Below, one piece after another: positions 30,065-38,104 of a stretch of DNA of 44,110 bases (its first letter is position 1; each line of letters starts with the position of its first letter). The stretch is from Heliobacterium chlorum (GTDB taxonomy: Bacteria > Bacillota > Desulfitobacteriia > Heliobacteriales > Heliobacteriaceae), in the NCBI RefSeq assembly GCF_014502795.1, contig NZ_JACVHF010000022.1, positions 1 through 44,110 on the forward strand. The letters are read 5' to 3'. The notes beneath the pieces were generated by a model. That model ran no database searches, was not told the origin of the DNA, and was given only the letters and a program-made list of their open reading frames with translations. Made by a program: the position numbers and the translations under genes.

Positions 30065-30758
30065 ATCTCCTCCAACCCAGCCAGTAACGGCTCGGCTGGG
30101 CAAAATCAAGTATTTCCTGGCCTGTTTCCGTCAATGTTTCCGTTACGACGATGCCGGGGATCCCTTTTTGAATGGCTTTTGGGTCGACGCCGCTGTCAGC
30201 AGGTGCTAATAATATGGGCAGTTCTACTTGACGGAACATCGGGATATCCCCTGCCGAATCGCCAACAGCTACGGTCTGTTCCGTACTCACTCGATATTTT
30301 TTACAAAAATGACGAACCCATGCTCCCTTATCCCGATGAATATCATCAGCAGAGACATGGACAAAAACCTTTCCGCTAGCTTTCTCTTCCACTATCTCCA
30401 GTTCATTGGCTACAGCGTCGAATACCCCAAATTCTTTGGCCAATCGGTCTGTCAACAAGGTCAACCCGGTTGATAAAAAGACGATTCGGTGTCCCTGTGA
30501 CTGTAACATCTGCAACACTTCGTTCACTTGAGGGCGAACCGGAATCTGTGAGACCCAGTCTTGAAGTAGACGGGCAGGAGTATCGGCAAAATGGGCGGCA
30601 TCCCTTTGGGCAAATTCTTCGTAAGTGATTTTACCGTGCAAAAAACGTTCTTGAATGGGGATTCCGACTCTGTCCCAAATCCCTAAGCGACGGTAAATAT
30701 ACTCCCATACGTTAGGTCCTTCCGTTAGAGTGCCGTCCACATCGAAGAATACAAGCAT
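30054..30758 (-). CDS. HAD-superfamily phosphatase (SerB/HAD-IB-like)
   Basis: 234 residues. HAD motifs: I FFDVDGTLTEG, II FLSTGLTLL, III the Lys in HRDKGAWV, IV VGDSAGDIPMF. The alpha-helical cap between motifs I and II (GIPIQERFLHGKITYEEFAQRDAAHF) is like phosphoserine-phosphatase-type enzymes. Substrate not defined; a phosphoserine or phospholipid head-group role is possible given pssA nearby. GAGGAG precedes ATG 30758. It overlaps the DUF3343 start. Confidence 0.88.
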   Translation of the reverse strand: MLVFFDVDGTLTEGPNVWEYIYRRLGIWDRVGIPIQERFLHGKITYEEFAQRDAAHFADTPARLLQDWVSQIPVRPQVNEVLQMLQSQGHRIVFLSTGLTLLTDRLAKEFGVFDAVANELEIVEEKASGKVFVHVSADDIHRDKGAWVRHFCKKYRVSTEQTVAVGDSAGDIPMFRQVELPILLAPADSGVDPKAIQKGIPGIVVTETLTETGQEILDFAQPSRYWLGWRRYAR

Positions 30759-30786
30759 GTTGTTCTCCTCTCCCTCGGCTCATGCG

Positions 30787-30814
30787 AAAAGGCCGTCTAG
30801 TGACGGCCTTTTTT
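30787..30814. terminator. Terminator between HAD gene and ahcY
   Basis: AAAAGGCCGTC (30787-30797) pairs with GACGGCCTTTT (30802-30812), loop TAGT, with six Ts on the plus strand and TTTT on the minus strand. It closes ahcY (minus). Confidence 0.75.
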
Positions 30815-30834
30815 CTTATTCCACGTCGGCGAGG

Positions 30835-32082
30835 TTATTCCTGCCAACTGTTCAGGTACTTCGATTGGACTTCCGTCAATTCGTCGATGGATACACCGAG
30901 AGCTTGTAAACGAAGCTGTGCGATTTTGCGGTCGATTTCTTCGGGAACGGGATAGACTTTCGGTTCCAACTGTTCCCGGTTGGTGAAGACGTATTCCAAA
31001 GACATCGCTTGCAAGGCAAAGGTTAAATCCATCACTTCAGCAGGGTGGCCGTCTCCGCAAGCCAAGTTCACCAGTCGACCTTCCCCGAGGAGATAGACTT
31101 TGCGTCCATCGCGGAAGGTGTACTCTTCAATGTTGTTCCGGGCGATACGAACGCTCGTAGATAGGGCCCGAAGGTCTTCTTTATTTACTTCTACGTCAAA
31201 GTGGCCGGCGTTGCAGAGAATAGCCTTGTCTTTGATGACTTCCAAGTGTTCTCGACGGACAATATCCCGGTTGCCGGTGACGGTGACAAAGACATCACCG
31301 ATTTTCGCCGCTTCCACCATCGGCATAACTTCAAAACCGTCCATCAACGCCTCGTTTGCTTTAACGGGATCGATTTCAGTGACGACGATGCGGGCATTCA
31401 GGCCTCTAGCCCGGGCTGCCACGCCTTTTCCACACCAGCCGTAGCCGCCGACGACGACGACTTTCCCGCATACGACCAGGTTAGTCGTCCGCATGATAGC
31501 ATCCCATACAGACTGACCGGTTCCGTAGCGATTATCAAAGAGGTACTTCATTTGGGCGTCATTGACGGCCATCATGGGGAAACTCAAGTGGCCTTCCTTA
31601 GCGAGCGCTTTCAATCGCAAAATACCGGTTGTCGTCTCTTCGGCTCCGCCGACGATTTTTTTGGCTTGCTCAGGCCGTTCGGCGTGAAGCGTAGCCACTA
31701 AGTCACCGCCGTCATCAATGAGAATGTCCGGCTGAAAATCGAGGGCTTTATTTAGATGCATTTTATATTCTTCATCGGTAGCTCCGTACCAGGCATAGGC
31801 GGTGACGCCGTTTTGCACGAGTGCAGCTACTACATCGTCTTGCGTCGACAGTGGGTTAGAGCCGCATACAGCCACTTCCGCACCGGCTGCCTTAACAGTC
31901 AGTGCCAGGTAGGCCGTTTTCGCTTCCAAGTGCAGGCAGATGATCACTCGTTTACCGGCTAAGGGCTTGCGCTTTTCAAAATCCTTCTTCAACTGGTTAA
32001 GGATGGGCATGTGTTGGGCCACCCAGTCAATTTTCAACTGGCCTTTCGGAGCAAGAGAGATGTCACGGATCATCGATTCCAC
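30835..32082 (-). CDS. ahcY: Adenosylhomocysteinase
   Basis: 415 residues. Hydrolyses S-adenosylhomocysteine to adenosine and homocysteine using bound NAD. Conserved pieces: CLHLEAKTAYLA, FDNRYGTGQSVWDAIMRTTN, the NAD fold VVVGGYGWCGKGVAARARGL, CNAGHFDVEV, and LAEGRLVNLACGDGHP-type end (LGEGRLVNLACGDGHPAEVMD). The length is that of the short archaeal/thermotoga-type enzyme lacking the insertion seen in many bacteria. The start is GTG 32082, 8 bases after AAGGAGG, not the earlier ATG at 32112, which precedes that site. It lies 22 bases after the LCP gene, likely one operon. Confidence 0.93.
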   Translation of the reverse strand: MESMIRDISLAPKGQLKIDWVAQHMPILNQLKKDFEKRKPLAGKRVIICLHLEAKTAYLALTVKAAGAEVAVCGSNPLSTQDDVVAALVQNGVTAYAWYGATDEEYKMHLNKALDFQPDILIDDGGDLVATLHAERPEQAKKIVGGAEETTTGILRLKALAKEGHLSFPMMAVNDAQMKYLFDNRYGTGQSVWDAIMRTTNLVVCGKVVVVGGYGWCGKGVAARARGLNARIVVTEIDPVKANEALMDGFEVMPMVEAAKIGDVFVTVTGNRDIVRREHLEVIKDKAILCNAGHFDVEVNKEDLRALSTSVRIARNNIEEYTFRDGRKVYLLGEGRLVNLACGDGHPAEVMDLTFALQAMSLEYVFTNREQLEPKVYPVPEEIDRKIAQLRLQALGVSIDELTEVQSKYLNSWQE

Positions 32083-32104
32083 AGAAGAAACCTCCTTGAA
32101 GTCA

Positions 32105-33493
32105 TTATTCATTTACTAATCCGTTGTCAGGGGACTGAACGCCTGACGGAACGGGGGGAGCGCCAGGGATGACACGGTTGGGCGCCGCTGTGGAGGGGTT
32201 AGTCGGCTCGACGGAATTGCCGGTAGTAGGACTATTTGTAGAAGGTGTTCCCGTGGAGGGTATGTTAATATCGGGATAGCCATTGCTATTGTTCGGGGGA
32301 TTCGTAACGGTGCCTGTTGAATGATTCCCCGTCGGAGGCTGGTTACTGGGAGGCGCTTTCGGATTCTTCGGATTCAGCGGGTTTTCAGGAGATGTTTTTC
32401 CGTTGAGGCTGTCCGTCTTCCCGTTAGACGTTCCCGGCTTGAGTGAGCCTTCGCCAGTCGTCTTTTTGCCGTCAGAAGCAGCTGTTGGATCGGCCTTCTC
32501 GTCTGCTTTCTTATCGTCGGCTTTTTCGCTGTCATCCGATTTGGCCCGCGGTTTTTCCTCTAAGACAATAGTCCCTTCGTCGATCACTTTCGTCGTAATG
32601 ATGCCGCGCATAAAGTCCAGAGCCGCCTGCTTGGCTTTTACAGGGTCAACATACCAGTAACTGATCCCGTTTAAGGTCATAAAGTTGCCTGGCAAGGTGT
32701 GTGCGATGATGTTCTCAGACTTCCAGTCTTTGGCCATCATGGCCAGAGAAACCATATCGCCGACCCCGAGATCGGTTTCCACCACTTTCGATAGTTGCGG
32801 CACCAAAGCTGGCAGTTTCCATACCGTATTCATTTGAAGGGCCGATTTGGCCAAGGCCTGCAAGAACTTTTGCTGCCGTTGAGTACGGCTGATATCGCCG
32901 AGCTCGTCCGAACGAAAACGAACGTACTGCAAGGCTTCTTTGCCGTTTAATGTCTGTACGCCTTTTTTTAAATTAATTAAATCACCAGAATCTCCTTCAT
33001 TATGATACATGTTTTTTTCAACGTCAATTTCTACACCGCCGAGCGTATCGACGATTTCACGAAAACCGTCAAAATCGGTTTTCACGTAGTAATCGACAGG
33101 GATACCTAACAAATCTTCCACAGTCTTCTCCGCCAAAGGAACGCCGCCGTACATGTGGGCCGAATTGATCTTGTCCAAACCGTGCCCATCAATTTTTACG
33201 CGTGTGTCACGAGGGATCGATAAAAGGAAGACCTTCTTATCCTGACGGTCGATGCTGGCCAGTATCATAGTATCGGTCCGACCGGTACTCTCACCGGGTC
33301 GTTTATCGATAGCCAACAGCAACACATTCATGCGCTTTTTTAATTCGGCCTGTGTTAGCGGGCCGTCGGAGGTAACCCCGTTATTCTCGGAAGATTGTAA
33401 GCTAAATAATCCGTATGAGACCCCTGCCGTCAACATAAACAACAAAAATAAACCCAAACCAAGCGTCAATCGGGGATTTGTAGGTTTTTTCAT
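32105..33493 (-). CDS. LytR-CpsA-Psr (LCP) family protein
   Basis: 462 residues. One TM (about 11-30), then an extracytoplasmic LCP domain (residues about 52-225) with LLLAIDKRPGESTGRTDTMILASID, FLLSIPRDTRVKI and LQYVRFRSDELGDISRTQRQQ. LCP enzymes transfer undecaprenyl-phosphate-linked glycopolymers to peptidoglycan. The final 140 residues are a low-complexity Pro/Asn/Thr/Ser/Lys tail (KADDKKADEKAD, NPLNPKNPKAPPSNQPP), probably wall-spanning. AAGGAGG precedes ATG 33493. A TTGCCA-17-TATAAT promoter flanked by a 7-bp dyad lies upstream. Confidence 0.9.
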   Translation of the reverse strand: MKKPTNPRLTLGLGLFLLFMLTAGVSYGLFSLQSSENNGVTSDGPLTQAELKKRMNVLLLAIDKRPGESTGRTDTMILASIDRQDKKVFLLSIPRDTRVKIDGHGLDKINSAHMYGGVPLAEKTVEDLLGIPVDYYVKTDFDGFREIVDTLGGVEIDVEKNMYHNEGDSGDLINLKKGVQTLNGKEALQYVRFRSDELGDISRTQRQQKFLQALAKSALQMNTVWKLPALVPQLSKVVETDLGVGDMVSLAMMAKDWKSENIIAHTLPGNFMTLNGISYWYVDPVKAKQAALDFMRGIITTKVIDEGTIVLEEKPRAKSDDSEKADDKKADEKADPTAASDGKKTTGEGSLKPGTSNGKTDSLNGKTSPENPLNPKNPKAPPSNQPPTGNHSTGTVTNPPNNSNGYPDINIPSTGTPSTNSPTTGNSVEPTNPSTAAPNRVIPGAPPVPSGVQSPDNGLVNE

Positions 33494-33519
33494 GCATCAC
33501 CCTCCTTGCCCTTAGGATT

Positions 33520-33555
33520 CCATGCCATTATAATTCCTTACCCCTGGCATGGCAA
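33520..33555 (-). promoter_or_regulatory. LCP-gene promoter with flanking dyad
   Basis: Minus strand: -35 TTGCCA (33550-33555), 17-base spacer, -10 TATAAT (33527-33532). CCATGCC (33546-33552) overlaps the -35 and its reverse complement GGCATGG (33520-33526) lies just after the -10, an arrangement expected of a repressor operator. Confidence 0.6.
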
Positions 33556-33573
33556 GAAAATCAATAATAAACG

Positions 33574-33593
33574 AAGGAGGCTGTCGCCTCCTT
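33574..33593. terminator. Terminator after the small Cys-rich gene
   Basis: AAGGAGGC (33574-33581) pairs with GCCTCCTT (33586-33593), loop TGTC. It follows the minus-strand gene ending at 33601; the T-tract is stronger on the plus strand. Confidence 0.5.
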
Positions 33594-33600
33594 TAGATTT

Positions 33601-33792
33601 TTACTGTTTCTTTTTGTCAATCGGTGCGCCGCAAATTAAGCAAAGCTCCAGATTTTCTCCTTCTACATTGTCGCATTCTTTACATTCAGGCGACTTTTCG
33701 ACGACACCGCCCTCGACGAATTTTTCACGAAAGCGCTCCAGTTCGTCCTGTTTGTCACGGCGACATTCGTGACACTTGTCACAAAGAGCCAT
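33601..33792 (-). CDS. Small Cys-rich zinc-binding protein
   Basis: 63 residues with C-x-x-C-x-x-C at the N-terminus (LCDKCHECRRDK), CKEC in the middle and CLIC near the end, enough for two zinc sites or a small Fe-S/zinc module. The middle is charged and helical (DELERFREKFVEGG). No family recognised. GGAGGAG before ATG 33792 and an own terminator argue that it is expressed. It lies between the LCP gene and a divergent 50-residue protein. Confidence 0.72.
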   Translation of the reverse strand: MALCDKCHECRRDKQDELERFREKFVEGGVVEKSPECKECDNVEGENLELCLICGAPIDKKKQ

Positions 33793-33872
33793 TAGCGTCT
33801 CCTCCCTTCCTCTATACCGCCATTATATCCGATTCATAGGAATACTTCCAATCATATCATTTACATATGCTT

Positions 33873-33901
33873 TTATCAGTGTTACACTAAGCTTGTACAA
33901 T
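33873..33901 (+). promoter_or_regulatory. Possible promoter of the 50-aa gene
   Basis: -35 TTATCA (33873-33878), spacing 17, -10 TACAAT (33896-33901). The -10 is embedded in TTGTACAATAAATGTACA, two TGTACA palindromes five bases apart. Confidence 0.4.
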
Positions 33902-33962
33902 AAATGTACAGGTTCTATTGGGAACATTTTTGACATCATGTGTAGCTAGAAGGAGGATTCCC

Positions 33963-34115
33963 ATGCGAATTTTCATCCCCTGGACCGAAACGACCTGGAC
34001 CGTGCTTCAATACTTGGAAGACAAGGTCCTCGTCGTCGCAAACGATGGACGCCTCGCTGGTAAAGAGATCATCTTTCCGCGGTACCACGAAGAGTACGTC
34101 TACCTTCCGGCATAG
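33963..34115 (+). CDS. Small hypothetical protein (50 aa)
   Basis: MRIFIPWTETTWTVLQYLED followed by a short beta-strand-rich part (VLVVANDGRLAGKEIIF) and YHEEYVYLPA. No family recognised. A strong AAGGAGG lies 7 bases before ATG 33963 and a GC-rich terminator follows at 34158, so it is a good candidate for a real single-gene transcript. Confidence 0.65.
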   Translation: MRIFIPWTETTWTVLQYLEDKVLVVANDGRLAGKEIIFPRYHEEYVYLPA

Positions 34116-34157
34116 GACAAGCCATTTTCCAAACGTTCATAGTTTACCGATTTTTCC

Positions 34158-34181
34158 GGGCGCCTTTGAGGCGCCCTTTTT
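34158..34181 (+). terminator. Terminator after the 50-aa gene
   Basis: GGGCGCC (34158-34164) pairs with GGCGCCC (34170-34176), loop TTTGA, followed by five Ts. Confidence 0.8.
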
Positions 34182-34230
34182 ATTTTCCCTATGCACCATA
34201 ATTTGGCAATTGAAAACCGAACAAATCTCC

Positions 34231-34259
34231 ATGACAAACCCAACGAACGTTCGTATAAT
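34231..34259 (+). promoter_or_regulatory. Promoter of the Y-family polymerase gene
   Basis: -35 ATGACA (34231-34236), spacing 17, -10 TATAAT (34254-34259). The spacer ends with ACGAACGTTCGT (34243-34254), a perfect palindrome with GAAC/GTTC halves that may be a second operator. Confidence 0.6.
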
Positions 34260-34274
34260 AAAACTAATGTTCTA

Positions 34275-34288
34275 GGAATATATGTTCC
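34275..34288 (+). promoter_or_regulatory. LexA (SOS) box
   Basis: GGAATATATGTTCC. The core GAATATATGTTC differs by one base from the Gram-positive consensus GAACATATGTTC (CGAACRNRYGTTCG). It lies 16 bases after the -10, where LexA would block the polymerase. Confidence 0.65.
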
Positions 34289-34316
34289 AAAGAAGAAATC
34301 GTACACAGAGGAGACG

Positions 34317-34337
34317 ATGGGTGTGAGTGAGCCGTGA
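34317..34337 (+). CDS. Possible 6-codon leader peptide
   Basis: ATG GGT GTG AGT GAG CCG TGA after GAGGAG. Its TGA overlaps the GTG start of the polymerase gene (GTGA, 34334-34337). The good ribosome-binding site belongs to this mini-ORF, so the polymerase may be translated by coupling. Confidence 0.4.
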   Translation: MGVSEP

Positions 34338-35557
34338 AACCTACAGTTCTGCTGGCAGACATGAATTCTTTCTACGCCAGCGTGGAGGTAGCCCACAACC
34401 CCTCTCTGCAGGGAAAAGCGGTGCTCGTCTGCGGTGATCCGGAACGACGGCACGGGATTATCCTGGCTGCTTCCCGGGAGGCCAAAGCTTACGGTGTGAA
34501 GACGGCTATGACCGTAGGGGAAGCTCGGGCTGTCTGTCCAGAGGCGATATGTGTCCGCCCCCGTATGAGTCTTTATATGGAAGTTTCCTGGCAGATCCAG
34601 CAGATCGCTCGGACTATCTCTCCCCTTGTCGAGCCCTACAGCGTCGATGAACTCTTTATCGACGTGCGGGGCACGGAACACATTTGGGGTGACGCTGTAG
34701 AAGCAGCCCGGCGATTTCGGCAACGAGTCTGGGACGAGGTGAAGGTTCCCTGCTCTGTCGGTATCGGCCAGAACAAATTCTTGTCTAAAATGGCTTGCGA
34801 CGTGGAAGCAAAGAAAAGCGCCTCCGGCGTGGCGCTTTGGACGTGCGATGATCTCGAGACGAAACTTCACCCTCTACCGATCCGAAAAATGTTCATGGTG
34901 GGTTCCCGCATGGAGCGCCATTTTCGCAACATGGGCTTAATCACTATTGGTGACCTAGCTCACTATCCGGTCCATTACCTCATCAAGCGCTTTGGCATCC
35001 GTGGTGAAATTTATCATGATCTCGCCTGGGGAATCGATGGTTCACCGGTTATCCAGCGAACCTTGGAAGAACCGAAAAGCGTCGGCCATTCGGTGACTCT
35101 TCCTCGGGATTATCACCACAGTTCCGATATTGAACTGGTCCTGCTGGAATTGACCGATGAAGTCTGTCGAAGAACGCGGCGACTGAACAAAGCGGGCCGG
35201 ACTGTTTCCGTCGGAGTGCGGGCCTATGATCTAACCCGCGGATTTTATCGGCAGACGACGCTGCCGGCGCCGTCCAATTTATCAGGTCAAGTTTATGAGA
35301 AAGTGCAAACCCTTTTTCGGCAGCATTGGGACGGCCGGCCTGTGCGCAGTCTTACTGTAGACATTTCCGGACTCAACGAAGGCGGAACGCTTCAACAGGA
35401 ACTGTTTCGCGATATGGACCGGGAAGATCGAGCCAGCCGGGTCATCGACCAGATTCGAGAGTCCTTCGGAACATCGGCCATCCTACGGGGTTCTTCCTTA
35501 ACCGCAGCAGGGTTGGCCCGAGACCGGGCAGAAAAGATCGGCGGTCATTATATGTGA
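34334..35557 (+). CDS. Y-family DNA polymerase (Pol IV/PolY-type)
   Basis: 407 residues. Error-prone translesion polymerase. Catalytic acidic residues in LLADMNSFYASVEVA (D9) and YSVDELFIDVRG (D and E); IILAASREAKAYGVKTAM and SVGIGQNKFLSKMA complete the palm; HhH thumb (LITIGDLAHYPVHYLIKRFG) and little-finger domain follow. C-terminal sequence and length suggest the UvrX/YqjW (PolY2) branch rather than classical DinB, and no clear beta-clamp peptide ends the protein. The start GTG 34334 is coupled to the leader mini-ORF. A LexA-like box indicates SOS induction. Converges on recJ with a 5-base gap. Confidence 0.9.
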   Translation: MKPTVLLADMNSFYASVEVAHNPSLQGKAVLVCGDPERRHGIILAASREAKAYGVKTAMTVGEARAVCPEAICVRPRMSLYMEVSWQIQQIARTISPLVEPYSVDELFIDVRGTEHIWGDAVEAARRFRQRVWDEVKVPCSVGIGQNKFLSKMACDVEAKKSASGVALWTCDDLETKLHPLPIRKMFMVGSRMERHFRNMGLITIGDLAHYPVHYLIKRFGIRGEIYHDLAWGIDGSPVIQRTLEEPKSVGHSVTLPRDYHHSSDIELVLLELTDEVCRRTRRLNKAGRTVSVGVRAYDLTRGFYRQTTLPAPSNLSGQVYEKVQTLFRQHWDGRPVRSLTVDISGLNEGGTLQQELFRDMDREDRASRVIDQIRESFGTSAILRGSSLTAAGLARDRAEKIGGHYM

Positions 35558-35562
35558 AGAGC

Positions 35563-37254
35563 TTATTGATTCGCCGCGAAAACTTCCCCGTAAGCCTGCC
35601 AACCTTCATCGCGCATGCGAAACTGAATCATGCCGTCGTAGTCATTGATTTCAGGGAGGCCTAAAATGGCCAAGGGACCATCAATGCCAGCCTGACGGTA
35701 TTCTTCGGCTTGGTTGAAGCCGATCACTTGAACTCCGCCTCCGCTCAGGCGCAAGTGATTTCCTTCCCGGCCCATAAACCGAACCTGTTCGGGCCAAAAG
35801 GGGGCCAGCAAGATGTTGGGCCGGGGACATCCAACGCCATAAGGGGCGAATCGCTCGATCTCTTCGATCAGCACCATATCCAAATCTTCCGGTCGCAGGA
35901 GGTAATCGATCTCCACAAAGGGTGTGAACAGTTCCGGAGAAACGCTGCCAGCGGCTCGGTTTAAACGCTCCCTCAATTGGGGTAGGTTTTCCCGAGGCAA
36001 CGAACAGCCGGCGGCCATCTCATGACCGCCGCCTTTCGTCAGCAAGTCGGCACAGTCGTCGATCAGGTGTTCCTTAACCGAAAAGCCTTTTACGCTCCGG
36101 ACAGAACCTTTCAATATGCCTGCATCCTCGCTGTCGGTGAGGATGAGCACAGGCCGGTAATACTCCTCTTTGAGCCGTGAGGCGATTAAGCCCACGATGC
36201 CTTCATGAAATTCCGGGTCATAGACGACGATAAAAGAATCCCGCTGATTGACCAGCCGAGTCGCCTTGTCTGTCTGCCGGCGAGTCATTTCCTGCCGCTG
36301 TTGATTTACATCCTTTAACTCCATCGCCAATGCCCGGGCTTGTGCATAGTCCAGGGTGAGCAGCAGGTCTACCGCCGTCTCCGGGACGCCGTCAAGCCGA
36401 CCCGTCGCATTGAGCATCGGGCCAAAGATAAAGCCTAAGTGATAGTGCGCATTGACTTCCCGGTGTAGAGCGGCCACTTCCTTAATGGCCCGTAAGCCCG
36501 TCCGAGCCCGCTCTCCCCAGTTGATCAGCTTCAGCCCGTTTTTTATGAAAATCCGGTTTTCTCCGGTCACCGGCATGACATCAGCAACGGTGCCGATAGC
36601 CACCAGATCGAGGGAGCGAAGCAACTCACGAGGGCAGCCGGCCTCTTTAAACAAGATTTGCAACACCTTAAAGGCGACACCAACGCCGGCGAGACTTTTA
36701 TAGGGATAGGGACAATCGGCTTGCCGGGGATTGACGATGGCGTCAGCCGGAGGAAGTTCGCTTCCCGGCTCATGGTGATCGGTCACCACGACTTGCATGC
36801 CAAGTTCTTTGGCCCGCCGGACCGCAGTGACGGCAGAAATGCCGTTATCGACGGAGACGATGAGTCGAGGGGTCCCTCCCCGCCGGGCGATCTCCTCAAC
36901 GCCATTCGGGTGCATGCCAAAACCGTCAACAAAGCGGCTGTTGATATACCAGTCCACCTGAGCGCCGAGTTTGCGTAAGCTTTCCACCATCAAGGCGGTC
37001 CCGGTAACACCGTCACAATCGTAATCGCCGTATACGGTAATAGGCGTTTGATTATCAATCGCCTGGCGGATCAACTGCGCTGCTTTTCCGGCGTCTTTTA
37101 ATAGAAGGGAGTCGTGCATATCGTCAATGGATGAGCGGATGAAGGCCTCCGCATCATCCGGTTTGATACCCCGTCGCCACAACAGGGCCGACTGAAAAGG
37201 AGAAAGTCCTGGATAAGGGGGAATCGATTGCTGCTTGGGAAAGACCCAGCGCAT
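35563..37254 (-). CDS. recJ: Single-stranded-DNA-specific exonuclease RecJ
   Basis: 563 residues. 5'-3' ssDNA exonuclease used in repair. DHH phosphoesterase motifs: VYGDYDCDGVTGTALM, SVDNGIS, VVTDHHEPG, NPRQADCPYPYKSLAGVGVAFK; DHHA1 motif GGGHEMAAGCSL; OB-like C-terminal domain. The start is ATG 37254 behind GGAGG; the frame is open to 37278 without a site. Faces the SOS polymerase, so two repair genes share this point. No terminator is visible in the 5-base gap, suggesting read-through antisense or a hairpin inside coding sequence. Confidence 0.94.
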   Translation of the reverse strand: MRWVFPKQQSIPPYPGLSPFQSALLWRRGIKPDDAEAFIRSSIDDMHDSLLLKDAGKAAQLIRQAIDNQTPITVYGDYDCDGVTGTALMVESLRKLGAQVDWYINSRFVDGFGMHPNGVEEIARRGGTPRLIVSVDNGISAVTAVRRAKELGMQVVVTDHHEPGSELPPADAIVNPRQADCPYPYKSLAGVGVAFKVLQILFKEAGCPRELLRSLDLVAIGTVADVMPVTGENRIFIKNGLKLINWGERARTGLRAIKEVAALHREVNAHYHLGFIFGPMLNATGRLDGVPETAVDLLLTLDYAQARALAMELKDVNQQRQEMTRRQTDKATRLVNQRDSFIVVYDPEFHEGIVGLIASRLKEEYYRPVLILTDSEDAGILKGSVRSVKGFSVKEHLIDDCADLLTKGGGHEMAAGCSLPRENLPQLRERLNRAAGSVSPELFTPFVEIDYLLRPEDLDMVLIEEIERFAPYGVGCPRPNILLAPFWPEQVRFMGREGNHLRLSGGGVQVIGFNQAEEYRQAGIDGPLAILGLPEINDYDGMIQFRMRDEGWQAYGEVFAANQ

Positions 37255-37320
37255 GGGGTCACCTCCGTGTGAATACATTAGTGCAATTTTAGGCTACAGG
37301 ATAAGCTTACAAAATTCTCT

Positions 37321-37965
37321 TTATCTCGAGGGTTTTCCTGCAGGAACAGGAAGATGGGGATTCGTCCACTCCACTAACACAGCTTTGTTTAGCGATTCTT
37401 CATCGTCTAAGTAATCATCTAACACCTGTAAGGGTCGCAAGCCTTGCCGTATCATAAAGGTGAGCACCAAATCAGTGATTTCCCCCTGCACCACCTGCTG
37501 AACATATTCCTCACAGGACATTCGACAGGCATACTCGTGGAAGTTCGGGATCCGGCAGCCGGCTAAAAAACGTTTCAAGCCAAGGCGGATGACCAGTTCT
37601 TTGCGGGATTCGTAAAGGGCGCGGGCAACGCCGCGGCCCCGGTAGGCGGGACGAACACAGACGTCAATGCCGTAGAGGCTGTCCCCATGCGGATCATGGC
37701 TGCCGCGAATGTATCCGTCGTCAGCGACTTCTGCCCAGGTATGAGGTTTGCCTTCATGGTGGATCAGCAAAGACGTAGCCGATCCGACGATTTTTCCATC
37801 CAGTTCAGCCACCATGGCTCCTTCGGGAAACGTGCTCACATGAGCGGCGATTTGATCCCGCTTCCACCATAACTCTTCTGGAAAGGGCGGCGGGAAGGCT
37901 TCCTTCTGCAGATCGAGGAGTCCCTCAAAGTCGTCGAGTGTGTAGGTACGCACGGTGATCCCCAT
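37321..37965 (-). CDS. GNAT-family N-acetyltransferase
   Basis: 214 residues. Acetyl-CoA motif A VCVRPAYRGRGVARALYESRKEL with the R-x-x-G-x-G/A loop, preceded by MVAELDGKIVGSATSLL. The longer C-terminal part (NFHEYACRMSCEEYVQQVVQGEITD...MIRQGLRPLQVLDDYLDDEES) is typical of the subgroup found next to carbon-nitrogen hydrolases or in spore formers, with unknown substrate. AGGAGG precedes ATG 37965. Confidence 0.82.
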   Translation of the reverse strand: MGITVRTYTLDDFEGLLDLQKEAFPPPFPEELWWKRDQIAAHVSTFPEGAMVAELDGKIVGSATSLLIHHEGKPHTWAEVADDGYIRGSHDPHGDSLYGIDVCVRPAYRGRGVARALYESRKELVIRLGLKRFLAGCRIPNFHEYACRMSCEEYVQQVVQGEITDLVLTFMIRQGLRPLQVLDDYLDDEESLNKAVLVEWTNPHLPVPAGKPSR

Positions 37966-38104
37966 TGACGCTCCTCCTTTTCCATGTGGATCATCATTTA
38001 ACCAAAACAGGACAGATGATTAGGTAATATAATCCTTGCCTCCGGTAAGGTATAATAAAAAAGTCATGATCGCTCATGAAGTAATTGATTTGGAGATGAC
38101 CTTA

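Noticed and set aside
34100-34870. Minus-strand 256-codon frame opposite the Y-family polymerase
   Set aside because: Shadow of the polymerase gene; it crosses the terminator at 34158 and the SOS promoter and has no ribosome-binding site or domain.
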